From positions 5,704,001 through 5,768,000 of the forward strand of contig NZ_AP022590.1 in NCBI RefSeq assembly GCF_010731775.1: a stretch of DNA of 64,000 nt, written 5' to 3'. The notes beneath the pieces are model-generated. The model searched no databases, was not told where the DNA came from, and saw only the letters and a list, made by a program, of their open reading frames with translations. Shown here one piece after another: positions 63,963-64,000 of this stretch. The translations under genes were made by a program, and so were the position numbers. Each line of letters opens with the position of its first letter. The stretch's first letter is position 1. The stretch is from Mycobacterium mantenii. Its GTDB lineage: Bacteria > Actinomycetota > Actinomycetes > Mycobacteriales > Mycobacteriaceae.

Positions 63963-64000
63963 GCCAAGCGCTTGCGCTTGACGGCCATGGCCGCTTGTTG

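Overview
The window is high-GC actinobacterial DNA. A PPE-family protein, RpfB, LpqT and LpqU lipoproteins, and a gene order from metS to the kdp genes that follows M. tuberculosis Rv1007c-Rv1031 all place it in Mycobacterium. Several genes are absent from the corresponding M. tuberculosis locus: the sugar cluster, a short-chain dehydrogenase, an ArsC-like protein, a second lysA and a second kdpA. A nontuberculous species is therefore likely; the exact species cannot be read from the sequence. Layout: 1-2.6 kb holds the 3' part of a GGDEF/EAL c-di-GMP gene and a lipoprotein with a DUF4832-like, glycosidase-like fold. From 2.8 to 19.5 kb lies a polysaccharide locus of Wzx/Wzy type. The plus-strand block has a Wzz/CpsD-like protein, a Wzy-like polymerase, a GT4 glycosyltransferase, an aldo/keto reductase and a GMC oxidoreductase, each overlapping the next. 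A divergent pair follows: on the minus strand a C-type methyltransferase and a glycosyltransferase, and on the plus strand an FkbM-like protein. The minus-strand block, in transcription order, is a 47-codon PE-like remnant, a PPE protein, an RmlC-like cupin, a WbaP-type initiating phosphoglycosyltransferase, a Wzx flippase and a two-domain GT2-GT4 glycosyltransferase. From 19.8 to 25 kb come two tandem ArpA/ScbR-like TetR regulators, a secreted BcsB-like protein with a polysaccharide deacetylase, and a PAS protein. From 25.1 to 50.7 kb is the conserved backbone: metS, tatD, rpfB-ksgA-ispE, pks16, pth, rplY, an SDR, lpqT, arsC-like, prsA, glmU, tRNA-Gln, a TetR gene, a lysA paralog, mfd-mazG-lpqU-eno-ftsB-like-DUF501-ppx and a small hypothetical gene. 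From 51.2 to 59.4 kb the potassium system kdpFABC-kdpDE runs entirely on the minus strand, with a frameshifted kdpC carrying a long insertion and a 27-residue membrane ORF before kdpF. From 59.7 to 64 kb lie a DUF2254 membrane protein, a small two-helix protein and an orphan second kdpA. The accessory left third reads as one working unit: WbaP loads the first sugar phosphate on the lipid carrier, the glycosyltransferases extend it, the oxidoreductases, methyltransferases and cupin modify it, Wzx flips it, Wzy polymerises it and the Wzz/CpsD protein sets chain length. No Wza-like outer-membrane exit protein is encoded, and a PPE protein sits at the head of the Wzx operon. The strongest leads are this locus with its PPE gene, the CpsD-like protein lacking its P-loop lysine, the RmlC-like protein lacking its catalytic histidine, the orphan KdpA with a changed selectivity loop, and a leaderless upstream ORF whose stop codon lies inside an RNA hairpin before lpqU.
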